DNA from: Pseudarthrobacter sp. W1I19
Lineage (GTDB): Bacteria; Actinomycetota; Actinomycetes; Actinomycetales; Micrococcaceae
Reading direction: 5' to 3'
NCBI RefSeq assembly: GCF_030817835.1
Contig: NZ_JAUSZR010000001.1
Location: 4,092,001-4,156,000, forward strand
DNA length: 64,000 bases
How positions within the stretch are numbered: the stretch's first letter is position 1; the number at the start of each line of letters is the position of its first letter. Below, in pieces: positions 63,273 through 64,000 of this stretch. Both the position numbers and the translations under genes were made by a program. Under the pieces are notes generated by a model. That model saw nothing but the letters and a program-made list of their open reading frames with translations, was not told the DNA's origin and ran no database searches.

Positions 63273-64000
63273 GTGATTTCAGCACCCACCTTCACCCCAC
63301 CCTGCGGTCCGGTCACCGGCTGGCACGACGGGGACGTCCTCCGGGCCACCGGCATCCCCTATGCCCGGGCCACACGCTTCCAGCCTCCCGTTCCTGTGCG
63401 GGACTGGACCGAGCCGTTTGCGGCCACTTCGCCGGCCCCGGCCTGCCCACAAGGTCCGGTGCCGTTCCTCGACGACGTCCTGGGCACCCGCTACGGCGAA
63501 CTTCCGGGCAGCGAGGACTGCCAGAACCTTTCCATCACCATGCCTGCAGATCTTTCTCCCGGCGAGCGCCTGCCGGTGATGGTGTGGATCCACGGCGGTT
63601 CCTACACCACGGGTTCGGGCGACCTGGCCATCTTTGACCCCGCAGTGCTGGTGGCCGAAAACCGCGTGGTGGTGGTTTCGGTGACCTACCGGCTGGGGCT
63701 GTTCGGGTTCCTGGCCACGCGGTCGGGGCGTCCCGGAAACCTGGGCCTGCTGGACCAGCTGGAGGCCTTCCGCTGGGTGCAGCGGAACATTGCCGCCTTC
63801 GGCGGTGATCCGGGGCAGGTGACGGCGTTCGGGCAGTCCGCCGGCGGCGACGCCATCGCCCACCTCATGGCCACCCCTGAGGCGCCGCAACTGTTCAAGC
63901 GGGCCATCATCCAAAGCGCCCCGCTGGGCATCTCCCGGGGCAGGGCAAAGATGAACCACGCGATGGGCATCGCAGCCGAAGCAGTTGATGACGACACCCC
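63273..64000 (+). CDS. Type-B carboxylesterase/lipase, N-terminal part (cut by window edge)
   Basis: About 242 codons of a gene that runs off the right edge. It has the carboxylesterase-B pattern: GIPYARATRFQPP, the SEDCQNLSITMP motif, the oxyanion-hole WIHGGSYTTGSG, YRLGLFGFL, and NLGLLDQLEAFRWVQRNIAAFGGDP. The nucleophile elbow is FGQSAGGDA, with Gln where Glu is usual. There is no signal peptide, so a cytoplasmic ester hydrolase is likely. The only usable start before the domain is GTG 63273, and the GGGAG before it is almost touching the start codon. Confidence 0.88.
   Translation, partial: MISAPTFTPPCGPVTGWHDGDVLRATGIPYARATRFQPPVPVRDWTEPFAATSPAPACPQGPVPFLDDVLGTRYGELPGSEDCQNLSITMPADLSPGERLPVMVWIHGGSYTTGSGDLAIFDPAVLVAENRVVVVSVTYRLGLFGFLATRSGRPGNLGLLDQLEAFRWVQRNIAAFGGDPGQVTAFGQSAGGDAIAHLMATPEAPQLFKRAIIQSAPLGISRGRAKMNHAMGIAAEAVDDDT

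Noticed and set aside
1..64000. tRNA, rRNA, CRISPR arrays, prophage or secretion-type clusters
   Set aside because: No cloverleaf, repeat-spacer array, integrase, transposase or phage structural gene was recognised by eye; a tRNA scan could still find something I missed.

Overview
The window is a 64 kb chromosomal segment from a high-GC actinobacterium, most likely an Arthrobacter or Pseudarthrobacter relative (Micrococcaceae). The evidence is gene content and order: the tilS-hpt-ftsH-folE-folP-folB-folK-DUF3180-PH-domain-panC-lysS-lsr2-clpC backbone, a DUF222/HNH endonuclease, many GTG starts, 4-base ATGA/GTGA overlaps, and short intergenic hairpin repeats. No rRNA, tRNA, CRISPR array, prophage or insertion sequence with a transposase was seen. 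Both end genes are cut by the window.

Positions 1-6160 hold a sugar-uptake operon on the minus strand: a lipoprotein binding protein, two ABC permeases, a GH1 beta-glucosidase, a LacI repressor and a Gfo/Idh/MocA oxidoreductase (partial). A TTGACA-17-TACAGT promoter is bracketed by two identical 14-bp palindromic operators 55 bp apart. radA, a small hypothetical gene, a Nudix hydrolase and a short hypothetical gene follow.

Positions 9000-19075 form a carboxylate/aldarate region: tctCBA plus a universal stress protein (minus), a divergent LysR regulator, then kdgD, a ketoglutarate-semialdehyde dehydrogenase, glucarate dehydratase and an MFS transporter (plus). The tctC and kdgD upstream regions share the same promoter-like sequence. 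This suggests that the tripartite transporter belongs to the aldarate regulon, and it is the most interesting inference in the window.

Positions 19183-32500 are mixed: prfC followed within 5 bases by a lone beta-ketoacyl synthase, a cysteine-rich pentapeptide-repeat protein, disA, a mutY-like glycosylase, small exported proteins, dhaKLM, an argA-like acetyltransferase and an APC amino-acid permease. A 128-bp element with perfect 19-bp inverted ends lies at 32611-32738.

Positions 32773-48342 hold an S9 peptidase, clpC, lsr2, lysS, two tandem alpha/beta hydrolases, a DHA2 exporter, a DJ-1/PfpI protein, the HNH gene, a TetR regulator with a likely operator, and panC. Positions 48345-62509 carry the folate/tRNA/protease cluster, all on the minus strand and tightly overlapped, with a LacI gene inserted between hpt and ftsH. 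The window ends with ppa, a repeat/terminator pair and a truncated carboxylesterase.
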